From NCBI GenBank assembly GCA_004794655.1, contig SMMW01000589.1, forward strand, positions 434,001 through 498,000: 64,000 nucleotides of DNA, written 5' to 3'. Made by a program: the position numbers and the translations under genes. Shown piece after piece: positions 34,501 through 45,409 of this stretch. Numbering within the stretch: position 1 is the stretch's first letter; every line of letters starts with the position of its first letter. Source of the DNA: Marisa cornuarietis. Taxonomy: Eukaryota; Mollusca; Gastropoda; Architaenioglossa; Ampullariidae. The notes beneath the pieces were generated by a model. That model searched no databases, was not told the origin of the DNA, and worked only from the letters and a program-made list of their open reading frames with translations.

Positions 34501-35440
34501 TTTCTTTATTTCTTTGTTTCTGTTCGTTTGTATGTTTGCATGTCTGTCTTAATATGCTGTGAATCTAGCGTCTCCTTTCCCAGATTAGTGTCACCAGTAG
34601 ATTGGCCATCGTTTCTCAAAGTTAAATACTTGAAACATCGGGAAAGAATAACGGGGATTGTGCGCATGCGTCATGAGGATGCTCTATGCTGTTATCTCTC
34701 GTGTCACAGAAAATTGTTGGCCTTTTCAGTCATTTCTCCGGCAAAACACCTTGTCAGCCAACGTCACCGTCGCTAACGCAAAAGTGCGCGCGCGTATGTG
34801 TGTGTGTACGCGCGTGTGAGTTCGTGTGTGTGTGTCTTTTTACGTGTCTTTGTGCGTGCTAGGGGGACGTAAGGGACAGAAGAAGGGACCAGAACACAGG
34901 CGTCATCAGGAGGCCCGCTCCGCGCATGCGCCTTGAGTACCCGCTGTCTCCTTCACTCGCGGCCGGTCGCTATCGGATCTCGAGGCCGCATCAAGATGAC
35001 AGGAACTGATGACAGAAGCTTGGCGGTGAACGACGACGGCTGTCAAACACTCGTCTCGAGAGGGAAGTAGCTATCTCCGCCACGAGCACCTCTTGTCGAT
35101 GAGGCACGCTCACCGCACTCTCTACCTCTCTCACCCCCTCTTCCCGCTCCTCGATTTGTAATCCTGTCATTTCCTCTTGCCGCTCTTGCTTATCCGAAAG
35201 ACCTTTTTTTTTTTTGCCAGCATGCCACTCCTTGTGATGGGCACCCGACAATAACGCACGAGAAGTGTACAAAACAGCAGCCAATAAAAGCAAGAGATTC
35301 TAAATTTGAAAAATTAAGGACACAAAACAAACAATAAAAACAAATACCATATATATATAATTTACTCATTGATTAATTCATCCTTTGGTACCAACTGAAA
35401 GGGGTACTCTGATCATCAGGTGAGGGTCAGCTAAATAATA
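31440..35440. other. Gene-poor stretch with two CpG-rich patches
   Basis: A GT/GA microsatellite lies at 31529-31561. CpG-rich patches occur at about 31975-32345 and 34880-35110, each with a palindromic GCATGCGC motif (near 32276 and 34925) like an NRF-1 site, as in housekeeping promoters. No exon could be supported. A 188-codon ORF at 31950-32516 is GC-rich and unlike any known family. A short (CTG)5 lies near 33775. Confidence 0.35.
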
Positions 35441-35617
35441 TTGTACTATGTGCATACAATAATGACAATGATATTTATTGATCTATTGTACTATGTGCAT
35501 ACAAAAATGATAATGACATGTATTGATCTTTTGTACTATGTGCGTACAATGACACTGACATTTATTAATCTACTGTACTGTGTGCATACAACAAAGACAG
35601 TGATATTTATTTATCAT
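35441..35617. repeat. 45-bp minisatellite, four units
   Basis: Units start at 35441, 35486, 35531 and 35573 (lengths 45, 45, 42 and about 45), each beginning TTGTACTATGTGCATACAA or a close variant and ending ATATTTATTGATCT-like. All unit lengths are multiples of three, so one frame stays open through the array (35441-35665), but no ATG precedes the first unit within it as part of a known gene. Confidence 0.85.
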
Positions 35618-35774
35618 TTGGGAAATGAAACCTCACCAGAGCGTGGCGTTAGTAAAAAGACATAGATATCTTCTATCCATTCCCGACAATAAATGACAAT
35701 AGAAAACCGCTCATTAGACAGAAACAAATATCAAGCAATTACAAAATGCATTCACTCATTCGCTTATACATGTA

Positions 35775-35925
35775 AAAGGGAGAAGCAGATAGCCGAGTGG
35801 TTAATTACTGGTGTTCGAACTCACATGCATGCCAGTTCAATACCTCCGTAGAGCACCATGCCTCCTTCAGTTAACCCAGCTGTCGGCAATCGGTACTTGA
35901 TTCTATATAGGGTTTGCAGAAACTA
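35775..35925 (+). mobile_element. tRNA-derived SINE, copy F
   Basis: A-box consensus TAGCCGAGTGG at about 35792 is followed by GTTCGAACTCAC and GCCAGTTCAATACCTCCG, then CTTCAGTTAACCCAGCTGT and GGTACTTGATTC. The last two blocks resemble a body common in marine invertebrate SINEs. Confidence 0.5.
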
Positions 35926-35929
35926 AAGT

Positions 35930-37630
35930 AGCTTCTCCCACCCCACCTCCCACCCCCCTTACCACAATATCTCACTGTAACAACCCGAAAAGACCTGAAA
36001 AACGACCTGAAGGAACAAACTCTACTGGTGTGTGAGGGACAGAGATCAGAGATGTTTAACACAAGGGGATCTACAGTGCGCCTTAAATTGCAGCAATGTT
36101 TTTTCCTCCTCTATAGTTATAAAGGTTGACAGCTGACACATTGCTGTTGTAGTATACCCGTTTGAGGACTACTTCACAAAACTGCTGTTTACCACTTCAG
36201 CTTCTGTTTCGTAGGCTAGCGGATGGTCGTTGTAATAAAGTGCAGACCAAGTCCATCGTATCGTAAAGGACTGGAAAATTCGAGTTGACAGCAGCGTCAT
36301 TTACAACCAACTGATGTTTATGTCCGACTCTTCTGCTGAAAACGTTTATAATGTGCAGACTAAACTTTGTCAGTACTTCTTACCCGACAATGAACTACAA
36401 ATATGAATGACTTGTAAGGACAGGGAGGGAAGTGGAGGAGTGGGAAGAAGAAGGCGCATCTACAAGTTCTGTATCTTGCAGATCATCAAACCGCACTGTA
36501 CGGGGACTACTTGATAAGCGTGTGACCACACACCCTGATAGCCCAGGAAACCGGATACAATTTAGCACGTTGACGAAAGACTGTTGCCAACACAGAAACA
36601 TGGCAGGAAACACAAAGAACGTCTTGTGCAGGGATTTTTTTATGCAAGCGAAGAGGTGTCAGCGGTCAGCCCTCCGAGCGGATAATGTAGCCCTAAGGCA
36701 GAGCTTCCGGTTGCGGGGAGCTTTGTGTAATTCAAGGCTAATCCATGTTTATTGTTATCCTTTTTTTTAAAAAAAAAAAAGGCTGTCCTCTTCTTTATCT
36801 CTTGATACGTTTGATACCAAAAGCTCCTGTTTTATCTGTGAAAGAGTCGGCCACGTCACAATGCTGTCTTTGTGTCTCTCTTCTACGTCCATTTGTTACT
36901 TCGTGCGCAGGCTAAAGAGTCTTCCCAGGGAGGTAACTCAAGAATGTAAACCCGGTTTCGAGCTGCTGCTGGTGGAAAAAGAGGGCCTTTGTCATATGTA
37001 TGATTACTCTTCAAGATAAGACCTGGCATTATATTCTTGTGCTGAATTTTAAAGAATAACATATCGGTGTTTGAAGAATAACTCTACGGTAGGTCACAAA
37101 TATTGACCTGAAAGTAAAGGTTCCGTGATGTTCGGAAGGTGGCACGCATTTATGCAATCTCCAGGGCTTAACAAAAAAAAAAAAAAAACAAGTTACTTTT
37201 TGCTCGTTCTGGCCGAAAGACCGAATACGGCTGAGGATCTTGATGCAAAGTGAATGTCAAATACTATTTAGAATATTCTTGATATGTTCTTGCATATTAA
37301 GCAGGTCTATGAACTTTCATTTAAGAAACAAGCGCGGAAGACTAGTCTTGCCAGTGATCTTTACAATAAATAGAAACATCAGCAGAGAGATATACAGCTT
37401 CCAGGGTTTTCTTAACTGGACACACTTTGAAATGTATGACTATGCCAAAAGTTTCATCTGTTTATTCGTTTATATCTTGTCTGGCACCAGTTGACGAGCG
37501 GTTATGCTGGTCCACCGGTATTGGTCGTCGGGGATAACAAGACTCACCAGTTAGGCCTGCCTTGAGCAGTGCAGAAAACAGGTCTTGCATAGAATGAACT
37601 GTTCACTACACGTTTGCAAGCCAATTCTTC
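35930..37630. other. Intergenic, nothing recognised
   Basis: A 112-codon open stretch at 36432-36770 matches no known family. A-runs lie at 36769-36780 and 37172-37188. Confidence 0.35.
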
Positions 37631-37635
37631 TCTTG

Positions 37636-37800
37636 GTGGAGGGCGGTTAGCGCCTGTCGCCAATATAGTGAGGGTTGGCTGTTGGTTCAGTTCTCGTCTC
37701 GGGTACAGTTCTTTCTCTGCGTGTTGCATCTGTTTACAGAGCGGACTGCCTTGCTGTGATATAGCCTTAGTTCCTGGCTCGGCTTAAAATACCACCCCCT
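37636..37800 (+). mobile_element. tRNA-derived SINE, copy C
   Basis: A box-like GGGCGGTTAGCGCCTGTCGC and B box GGTTCAGTTCTCGTCTCGGG are followed by GCATCTGTTTACAGAGCGGA, GCCTTGCTGTGATATAGCC and CTGGCTCGGCTTAAAATACC. Same family as copy B. Confidence 0.75.
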
Positions 37801-37988
37801 CCCACCTTGGTGGACATTAACTGATGTCTGAAATGTCTCACTAACTCTGCCATTGCTGGTCTCAAGCCCGGGGTGAGAAAGGAGGAGGGTTTGGTGTATG
37901 GCTAGCAAACTTCCCTGTAAAAGTCTTTCTACGCTACGGAAACGACAGTTATGCTGTCGCCTCACGTGCCACATGGCACAAAGAGGAC

Positions 37989-38050
<62 letters not shown>
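37989..38050. repeat. (GAT)n microsatellite, about 62 bp
   Basis: Pure GAT tract; on the minus strand it is the (ATC)n 3' tail of the adjacent LINE. Confidence 0.95.
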
Positions 38051-38053
<3 letters not shown>

Positions 38054-38795
38054 TATAGCGCATATTCACACTCATAGAGAGCGTAAAACGAGGAAGAGAC
38101 ATGAACTAAATGGATAGAACACGAGGGACGGAAGAATAAACTACAATACTGACGACAAACAGAAAACAAAGATTGAAAATACAAAAGGCACCAAGTAACA
38201 GGAACAGAGAATTTAGTGACTCTGCAGAAAAAGATGGGTAGACAAGTAGCAAGAGCGGGAGGGGAGGGTAGGAAGGATGAGCATTGTGTGGACTGTGTTA
38301 GGAGTCATGCTCAAGGAAGAGGTGCGTTTTCAGTTCAGATTTGAAAGATTCAGTTGTAGGAAGGTGGCGGATATGGAAAGGAAGAGAGTTCCATTGTTTT
38401 GCTGCACAGTAGCCAAAAATCCTGGGAACATATGTTGTTGTTCTGGTGACAGGAACAGTTAGAATACGGTCATCAGAGGAAGAGCGGAGCTGTCTGGCCG
38501 GGATGTAAGGGAAGAGAAATTCCGAAAAATAGTCAGGTCAGGAGCCTGCAAAGAAATTAAAACACAACACAGACAGTTTCTACTGAATGCGAGAACAGAC
38601 GGGTAGCCAGTGTAGAAAACGAAGGAGAGGAATGACATGGTCCCGTTTCGCGGCTCTAAGCACCAGACGTGCAGCGGTGTTCTGAACTTTCTGGAGTCTC
38701 TGAATGAGGGATGAGGGGCAGCCTGCCAGCAAGGAGTTGCAGTAGTCAAGTCGGGAAAGAACAAACGCAAAGACAAGAGTGTTGGTAGCGCGCGT
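38051..38795 (-). mobile_element. CR1/L2-like LINE, 3' part
   Basis: The minus strand reads FVLSRLDYCNSLLAGCPSSL, IQRLQKVQNTAARLVLRAAK and HVIPLLRFLHWLPVCSRIQ. After a stop at about 38580 it continues in the same style (QWNSLPFHIRHLPT, SFKSELKTHLFLEH) to the 3' UTR with GTGAATATGCGCTATAAA and the (ATC)n tail. This is the same C-terminal domain as 3560-4454 but another family. It is truncated at the 5' end within a short GAT tract (38800-38815) and carries at least one nonsense codon. Confidence 0.85.
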
Positions 38796-38815
38796 AGAGA
38801 TGATGATGATGATGA

Positions 38816-39730
38816 GTTGGTTATTGAGTACTACGGCACTCATTGACCTTTTGCACAACACATCGATGACTTGAGCGAGGTCCTCTACGCTGTTGAATTT
38901 TCGCATCACACGCCATAGCATGTCGCATTCTGTCAAATGCTTTTTCAAGTCGATGAAGCTGTGTAAGAAACCTTGCTGCCGTTGAAGACGTTTTTCTATC
39001 ACAATGCGACAGGTAAAGATCTACTCAATTGTGGTTTTTCCTAGTCTGAAGCCAGCCTGTTCTTCTGTCAGCAGTTTCTCAATTATGTGCTACTTTCAGC
39101 GTGATTTTGATTGGATTATTAGGCTTATGGTTCTGTAGTTTTGGTGCTATTTACTATTTCATTTCTTTGGAAGGGGGTTGCATGATTGCGTGCATTCTTT
39201 GGTCTAGTCTTTGCGCTCCCAGATCCTTCGCCACAGAGCAGTAAGGGCTTTTGCTGTTTTTTTCCCCACCTTCTTGAGCAGCAGCTCAGCTGGGACATTG
39301 TCAACCCCAGAGGACTTACCTCCCTTCAGATTGCTTAAGGCTCTCCCTACCTTTTCCCGTTATACTGGTTGGTCTGCAGGCTCTGCTTTGATGTACTCAT
39401 CGTAGGGTTTAACTTCTTATCTGTCTTCATCCAATTCCTGATGTCACAATTCACTGCTTTGGGCCTGGAAGCTGCTTCAGGATTGGTTGCTCTTCCTTTC
39501 TTCTTCAATGCCCTCTCTTGATCACAGAGATTTGGGTTAATATTTCAAGATCCAGGGTAGTTTTTTTCTTCCTCTTTCTCCCCAAAACCTCTTCGGCTGT
39601 TGAAAATAGTACCTCGCTGATGTTTCCAGTGATCGTGCCTACATCACAGTGTACCATGTTCAGGACAGCGAATGTACCTCCAACCTGGGCCTTAAAGATT
39701 TCCGCAATGTTTGGATCGTGCAGTTAAAGC
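38816..39730 (-). mobile_element. RTE-like LINE, reverse transcriptase 5' half, decayed
   Basis: The minus strand has, through several frames, ALTALWRRIWERKD, PLPKK, LLTEEQAGFRLGKTTIE, FTCRIVIEKRLQRQQGFLHS, FIDLKKAFDR-like and LAQVIDVLCKRSMSAVVLNN. These are RT motifs 0 to A and the start of the palm in the family with IEKYLQHQQDLYHVFIDFKK. The frame ends at VVLNNQ where the GAT tract and the next LINE begin. It is heavily broken. Confidence 0.75.
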
Positions 39731-39739
39731 TAATTCGGT

Positions 39740-41290
39740 AGTTGGTGGAGAGGTGTCAGCTGAAGACCTGGTAGTCACATGACCAGCATGGACTCGCAAC
39801 GTGTAGGGACTGAGACGCAGGAGAGATCTACAGTACGAGAGAAGCAATAACAAGTTAAGCTAAGTTAATGTGCGTATGTATGCGAGAGTGAATGGTGGTT
39901 TTAACAGGAATTAACAGCATAATAACATTGGAAATAGTGAAAGCACGGATAGTATAAGGGCAGTAAAATGAAACGTAGCGGACCTGCTACATTTTATTTG
40001 ACTTTCCCTCGTACTTGAACCCAAGTTATTGTATATATTATTTGCAAAATTTGTAATTTTAATAAATCTTTATTGTTGTATTTAAAGTCACACGTCATTA
40101 AGTCTTTTGTTCGGGGAAGAGCAGGGATGGGGGCTAGTGAACCGTGTGTCAAAGTTTTAAGTGACAAGTGTGATTATTGTCCATATCATCCCCTGCCAGA
40201 TCATCTGGATGGCAAAAGTTTTCCCCCAATTGGCCAGTTTCCTAGGACCACTGTTTCTAGCGTTTGACGAAAAATCTCAGAAACATTGTAACCTGTTGAG
40301 TAGCTTCATCCGGGATTGAACTTCTGAATTTCAGAGTATCCACCCGTCTATGATTTAGCTAGGAATAATGCTGTCCGAACCAGTGCGTCTTGTTTTGAGG
40401 CTAGTCTAGACATGAGCGTACTTCCATTACAGCGCTGCTATTAAGGCCCTGGTTAGCTTTTGAGAGTGAATGCATTAGATAAACATCGCACGAACATGTT
40501 TGATGCCACTCTTAGCTGTAGGGAAGTTAAGTAGTTGCAGGTGTTCGGCGGTGTGTGGGTGTATGGAACAGTCGATTGCGTTAGGGCCGCATAAAAGTAC
40601 AGGTTAATTAAGGCACCAGCGACCGGGAGACCACCGAGCAGTAAGTAGAAACTGCGAGGCGACGGAGCGTGACTGCTCTACTTGAGTTGTCGCTAGTGGG
40701 CAGAACTCACGTGTGTCAGGGTTTACTGTACCACGCGCGGAACGAAGAGAGAGCAAGCGCAACCTTGCGCGGTCGACATTTTGTATGAACATTTCAGATA
40801 AATGACCCGTGTTCAATCACCTGGATCCCAATATTCATAGTTGGTACGAATGTCAGTGAAAACATACAAGCACCAGTGCGACGAGCGAAGCAACCTGCTT
40901 ACAATGTAAGCTACAACAGAGGCTAGGTTTGAAGAAAAGTTGCTTTTAAAATATGTGTTGCAGCATCAGACATTGATTTCAAAATAACAGATGGCGGAGA
41001 GCGCCATATGTGTTAAAATTAGCACCGTTGCAGTATACGTTAGGGAAAACACACTTTTTCCTAGCATTTCCCTGCATCATTTTAAGGATATAAAATATAG
41101 TGTGCAAGCCCAAATTTCAGATCATTACTGTTGTTTTAGATTGGATATTTATTGGATGCTCCTAACATTTTTAAATTGGGCTCTAAGTTGTGCTGATTAA
41201 TAATATGGTGTTCACGCATAAGTTACTGTACATTTACGATTCAAATAAATGTAAACGGTTTTATTTTCTCAACACGCTCTACCAATCCTG
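39740..41290. other. Intergenic, nothing recognised
   Basis: Mixed composition; no supported exon. Confidence 0.35.
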
Positions 41291-41304
41291 AACATTCTTC
41301 TGGA

Positions 41305-41343
41305 TGGATACCTGCGCATTATAAATGGACATCATCATCATCT
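41305..41343 (+). mobile_element. LINE 3' terminus (relative of 4415-4454)
   Basis: CCTGCGCATTATAAATGGAC followed by ATCATCATCATC has the same terminal motif and ATC tail as the LINE in the MRPL45 intron. Only the last tens of bases can be recognised, so the 5' limit is unknown. Confidence 0.5.
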
Positions 41344-41344
41344 G

Positions 41345-42640
41345 TCCTGTTCACCTCACTAGGAAAGAAAGTTGTTGACGACAGTAGCGGCCGACGGACG
41401 TTCTCTGCACAATCACGCAGGCAAAGGTGGAAGAGCCAGACCCAGGTCGACCATGCCGGAGTCTTTCACGCTTTAAGCAAGCGCAGTCAGGCTTCGCTTT
41501 CATCGTTTTTGCTACTAGTATTTTGTACCAAGAGCAGACAAATGTGATAGGGACTGAACTTCTGTTTGATTCAAACAACTCTTTATCCATGTCAATGAAG
41601 CTGAAACCGTGTAACTTGTAAAAGACGCTTACAGTGAAAGAATTCTATCGGCAAAGCCACGTACATCTCTTTTCCTATTTGCGCACGGCACTAAGAAAAC
41701 TGCTAAATGGTGATTAGAGGTTGTCATAGGACACCGATCTAAACGAAAGACCATCATTAGAGGGCAAAGAAAACACTTTAGTGACAAGTTAATTAAAACG
41801 AAACGACATGATTTTTTTAAAGTGACCTGATCGTCGGCAAGTTTTGGCTTCCCCTGGCCAAGTTTGCTGTCGATGGAACGGGGAAAACTACTTTCTGAAG
41901 CATAAACATGTGGGACTGTCATGAAAGTCTTGTTGAACAAAGTCGAAGGCCAATTCGTTGTCGGTCTGGCTGCCTAAGGCAGGAGTTAAGGTCGAAGGAC
42001 TGGAGGAGAGGCATATAACCACTATTGTTTAGAACAGAAATCGGGCATTTGATTACTGGTCTAAAGGAGCTGGCAATGGTGAAACAGAATAAGCCGCAAA
42101 ATCTTTTTTCTTGGGTCTATCCAATGCGTCCGTAAAGCTGAAACGATCCTTTGCAATAACTTTGCAAGGCAGACTATGACCACAAAAGCCATGAAACAGC
42201 CAATGCAAGGTAAAACGGCTATAGGGCGGTGGCCAGTTCCCCTGTCAAGGAGTCAACAATAAACCCAAGTCCAGATAGCAAATAATAAGCACGTTAGAGC
42301 CTCACGGGCCTTGGGATGAAGGTGGCAGAAGAAACTGGATTTCGTGCTCTGGTGAGTTAGAATGACATTGCGAAGGTGGACGTCGAAGACTTGCCGATGT
42401 ATTGCACCTTTTAACATGGTGTGTTTAGAAGTGGGCTGTTGAAACATGAGTCAGCACGATCACTCACCTTTTCTCGACAGCTCGACAGGTAAAAGTCTAA
42501 TGCAAGGTCACAAGCAACGAAAGTGACTGACGGTGAGCATGGTATCCAAAGCAGCAACAATTGTCCTAATTATAATCAAGTGATCATTAAAAGACTCACA
42601 CGTTATGGGAAGAAACCAAATAAGAGGGTGAGCAAAAACA
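41345..42640. other. Intergenic, nothing recognised
   Basis: No supported feature. Confidence 0.35.
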
Positions 42641-42642
42641 AC

Positions 42643-42840
42643 CTTATCTGATATTATTGTGCAAAATAAAAAAAACAGGACGTCTTATCTGATCTTATCG
42701 TGCAAGAAAAAACAGAAGGTCTTGTTTGATCTTATTGTGCAGGAAAAAAAACCCCGGACGTCCTGTCTGATCTTATTGTGCAAGTAAAAATAAAATTGAC
42801 GTTTTGTTTGATCTTATTGTCCAGGCACAAATAACACGAG
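42643..42840. repeat. 41-bp minisatellite, five units
   Basis: Units start at 42643, 42684, 42721, 42762 and 42803 (41, 37, 41 and 41 bp apart). Each holds CTTGTTTGATCTTATTGTGC or a variant, an A-rich middle and GACGT at the end. Confidence 0.85.
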
Positions 42841-42844
42841 TTGT

Positions 42845-44100
42845 TTAAACAACAACCTTAATTATCAGTTTAATGTCTTGTGTCCCCCTTTTATTCATGA
42901 AACTCTAAATGCGTCTTTTATTATTGAAATTCCACATAAGGGTCATCACATGGCCATTTAATATTCGCAGAATAAGGGATCTCTCTCTCTCTGCTAGGGA
43001 TGTTTAATTTGAGATCGTTTGTGATCTCTCTGAGGCAAATTCACAGAATGCAAGTCCTTCAAGTGGTTGCGCTCGCGTGCAACAGGGTAACGGCGTGCGA
43101 AGACAGCTGCTTGCATACGAAGGCTGTTGTTTATTTCGCCTCAGAATAAGCAATGGATCGTGTGTACATTGTACAAGCTGCTTTCGACTGTAATTCTCAA
43201 TAGACATAAAAATACTTTCCGTTCAGTTTCTTAACTGGTTTTGCTTAGATCGGGGAACCATTGTACAGTGATACAGCGTAGAAACATATCGACTTACGCA
43301 CAAACACTTCAACACTTACAAGCATGCACGCGTGCACTTTGTCTCACTCACACTCGCGTGAACATGGATCTGTGCAAGAAGAAGCGCACACACACACACA
43401 CAAGCAGGTAGGTACGCTTGCAGATCGTTCAGTTCATTCGGGGGATCCTCCATGATAACGCAAAGTTTGTCGGCGAGGACGACACAAGAAACAATACGCA
43501 TGACATAAAGGAACCGAAAGCGGATTGAGGGCGGGGGTGAGAAGGTTGGGTGGCCGCAGACCTGGCGCTTCGGGTATCAGAACAGGCGGAATTGATAAGC
43601 AGTCGAGTGGCTGTGAATCGGGTGTCAATATTCAGGGTGGCTTTTGTCGCTCGCGGCAAGTTGCCAGCGACCTGACGGTTCTTGGGCAACGGCCCATCAC
43701 ACCTGTTTTGTCCCGTTCCGATTTCTGACAGCAGGTAGTAATAGGCCATCTCGTAAAGCCCTTGGCACCCTTCTTCGCAGAAAGAAAATGAACGGTACAC
43801 ACTTGGTACTACAAACGTACCTTTGTGTTTTCCTCATATGTGTATAGACAGTAGTGTTTATTCTTGTAAGACTGCTTCGATAAACGCAGTTGTAGGCAAA
43901 AGTGCCCTTTTTTTCTTGTGGTGGGTTAGTTTGCTTGTGTGTGCGTGTGTGAGGGTGGGTGTATGTGTGTGTGCGCGCGCCCCTTCATTTCGTTAACAGA
44001 ACTGTTGTTTGCTCTCAAATGGAGAATTCATATCTTTCAATGAGTAAACATTTTCCCCAGCGTATGGCTTTAGATTCTGGAAGGCATTTTCAGGATTCGA
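42845..44100. other. Intergenic with simple repeats
   Basis: CA and GT tracts near 43385-43402 and 43936-43979, and (CAAA)n at 44104-44127. No gene supported. Confidence 0.4.
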
Positions 44101-44164
44101 AAAAAACAAACAAACAAACAAACAAAAACTTGTTAATCTAGCAGATTTCTTGGCGGGGAAAGGA

Positions 44165-45400
44165 TTTACTTGTTAGTCCTTGCCCTACGTAGGTGGTACG
44201 ACCTAGAGACCTCAATTTTCGTCTGTCAGCAAGAAGTTTAGCTATGTTATTCCAGGTCAGTTTCTGGACCTTTAGTTCTCGCTCTTCTGACCACGTGTCC
44301 TCTTGCCATCATCTTTGAGCATGGTAAAAGCAGGATTTGCTTTGATGAGTCTGCTCTTCACATTCTTTTCTGTATTTCCATCCGTTGTTACATTACTAAG
44401 ATACTTAAATTCTTGGACTTTCTCCACTTCTTTGGTATCATTTGCGATGGGTTCTGTTGACTTGGTGTTTTGTCTAATTTCTTTTGTTTTGATTTACTTT
44501 AAATCCTATTTCTGATGCAGTTTTGGTTAGATTGTTGATCTTTCCTTGAGCATCCTGTGTGTTGGCTGGAGAGCGTATCATTGTCAACAGCGTAGTCAAA
44601 ATCCGCTTTTCTTTTCTTTTTTTTTGTTTTAATCAGACACTCCATGGCCAATATAGAAAGGAATGGTGAAAAAAATTCATAGCTGTTTGACACCAATAGT
44701 AATGTTGAAGTTGTCTGTTAGCTTGCTATCGCAAGAAACCACCTGAAAATGAAAATGTGTATATAGGGCTTTTATTATACTTACTGTTTCCTATGTTATT
44801 CCGTAGTGATGCACGATTTTCCAAATTGACTTACAGTGTATGCTGTCAAATGCTTTCTCACAATCTACAGCATGGCGCAGAGATTGTTGTTCCATTCTGT
44901 GCTTTGGTCTGTAATCTGCATTAAGGTGAAGATTTGATCACTGCGTGACTTTCCTTTTTCTAAAGCTTCTTCTTGCTTGATGATGTCGTCAAGTACAGTG
45001 GTGAGCCTTTTCAAAATGATACGGTTGAAGATTTTGCTCATCTGCGCATCTATGAATCATCAATTATTGTAGTCTTTTAAGTCACCCTTCTTTGGTAGTT
45101 TGAAGATTGTACCATTCTTTCATTCCTCTGGTGTTTGTTCGGTATCCAATGTTTTCTGAAAGATCTTGCAGAGCAGCTTCGGGATTTCTTCAACATCTAG
45201 CTTTAACATTTCGGAGCCCATCATGCTCTGGGACTTTGTCATTTTTGTTGTTGGATGGCTTCCTTTACTTCAGTCTTGGTGATGAGGCCGAGGTTTATGT
45301 CTAGGCCTTCTTCACTTTCTGGGATATTAGTATTTCTCGGTTGAGCGGGTGCTCCTTCCATCTCGCTACTTTCTTCCGTGATCTTAAATTTGTAAAGTTA
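44165..45400 (-). mobile_element. RTE-like LINE with internal deletion
   Basis: The minus strand reads, from 45400 downward, ITKTEVKEAIQQQK, NGTIFKLPKKGDLKDYNN, SKIFNRIILKRLTTVLDDII, CEKAFDSIHCKSIWKIVHHY and LSSQHTGCSRKDQQSNQN. It then has VTTDGNTEKNVKSRLIKANP, DGKRTRGQKSEN and KVQKLTWNNIAKLLADRR. The end matches 6100-6830 (YLGSLVTTDGDTEKD, LIKANQTFAMLKE, LTWNDITKLATDRQK). Between AFTMLK and DGKRTRG about 0.3 kb present in that copy is missing. Stops and frameshifts are frequent. Confidence 0.85.
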
Positions 45401-45409
45401 GATCTTCTC

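Noticed and set aside
34991..35293. 100-codon minus-strand ORF starting with a hydrophobic stretch, like a signal peptide
   Set aside because: The first codon is TTG, not ATG; the rest is Glu/Arg low-complexity sequence opposite a CpG-rich patch.
35780..35850. Possible tRNA gene (A box TAGCCGAGTGG, B box-like GTTCGAAC)
   Set aside because: The box spacing and arms do not allow a cloverleaf; following sequence fits a SINE body.
42643..42840. CRISPR-like regular repeat
   Set aside because: The units are contiguous, diverged tandem repeats without unique spacers, in a eukaryotic genome.
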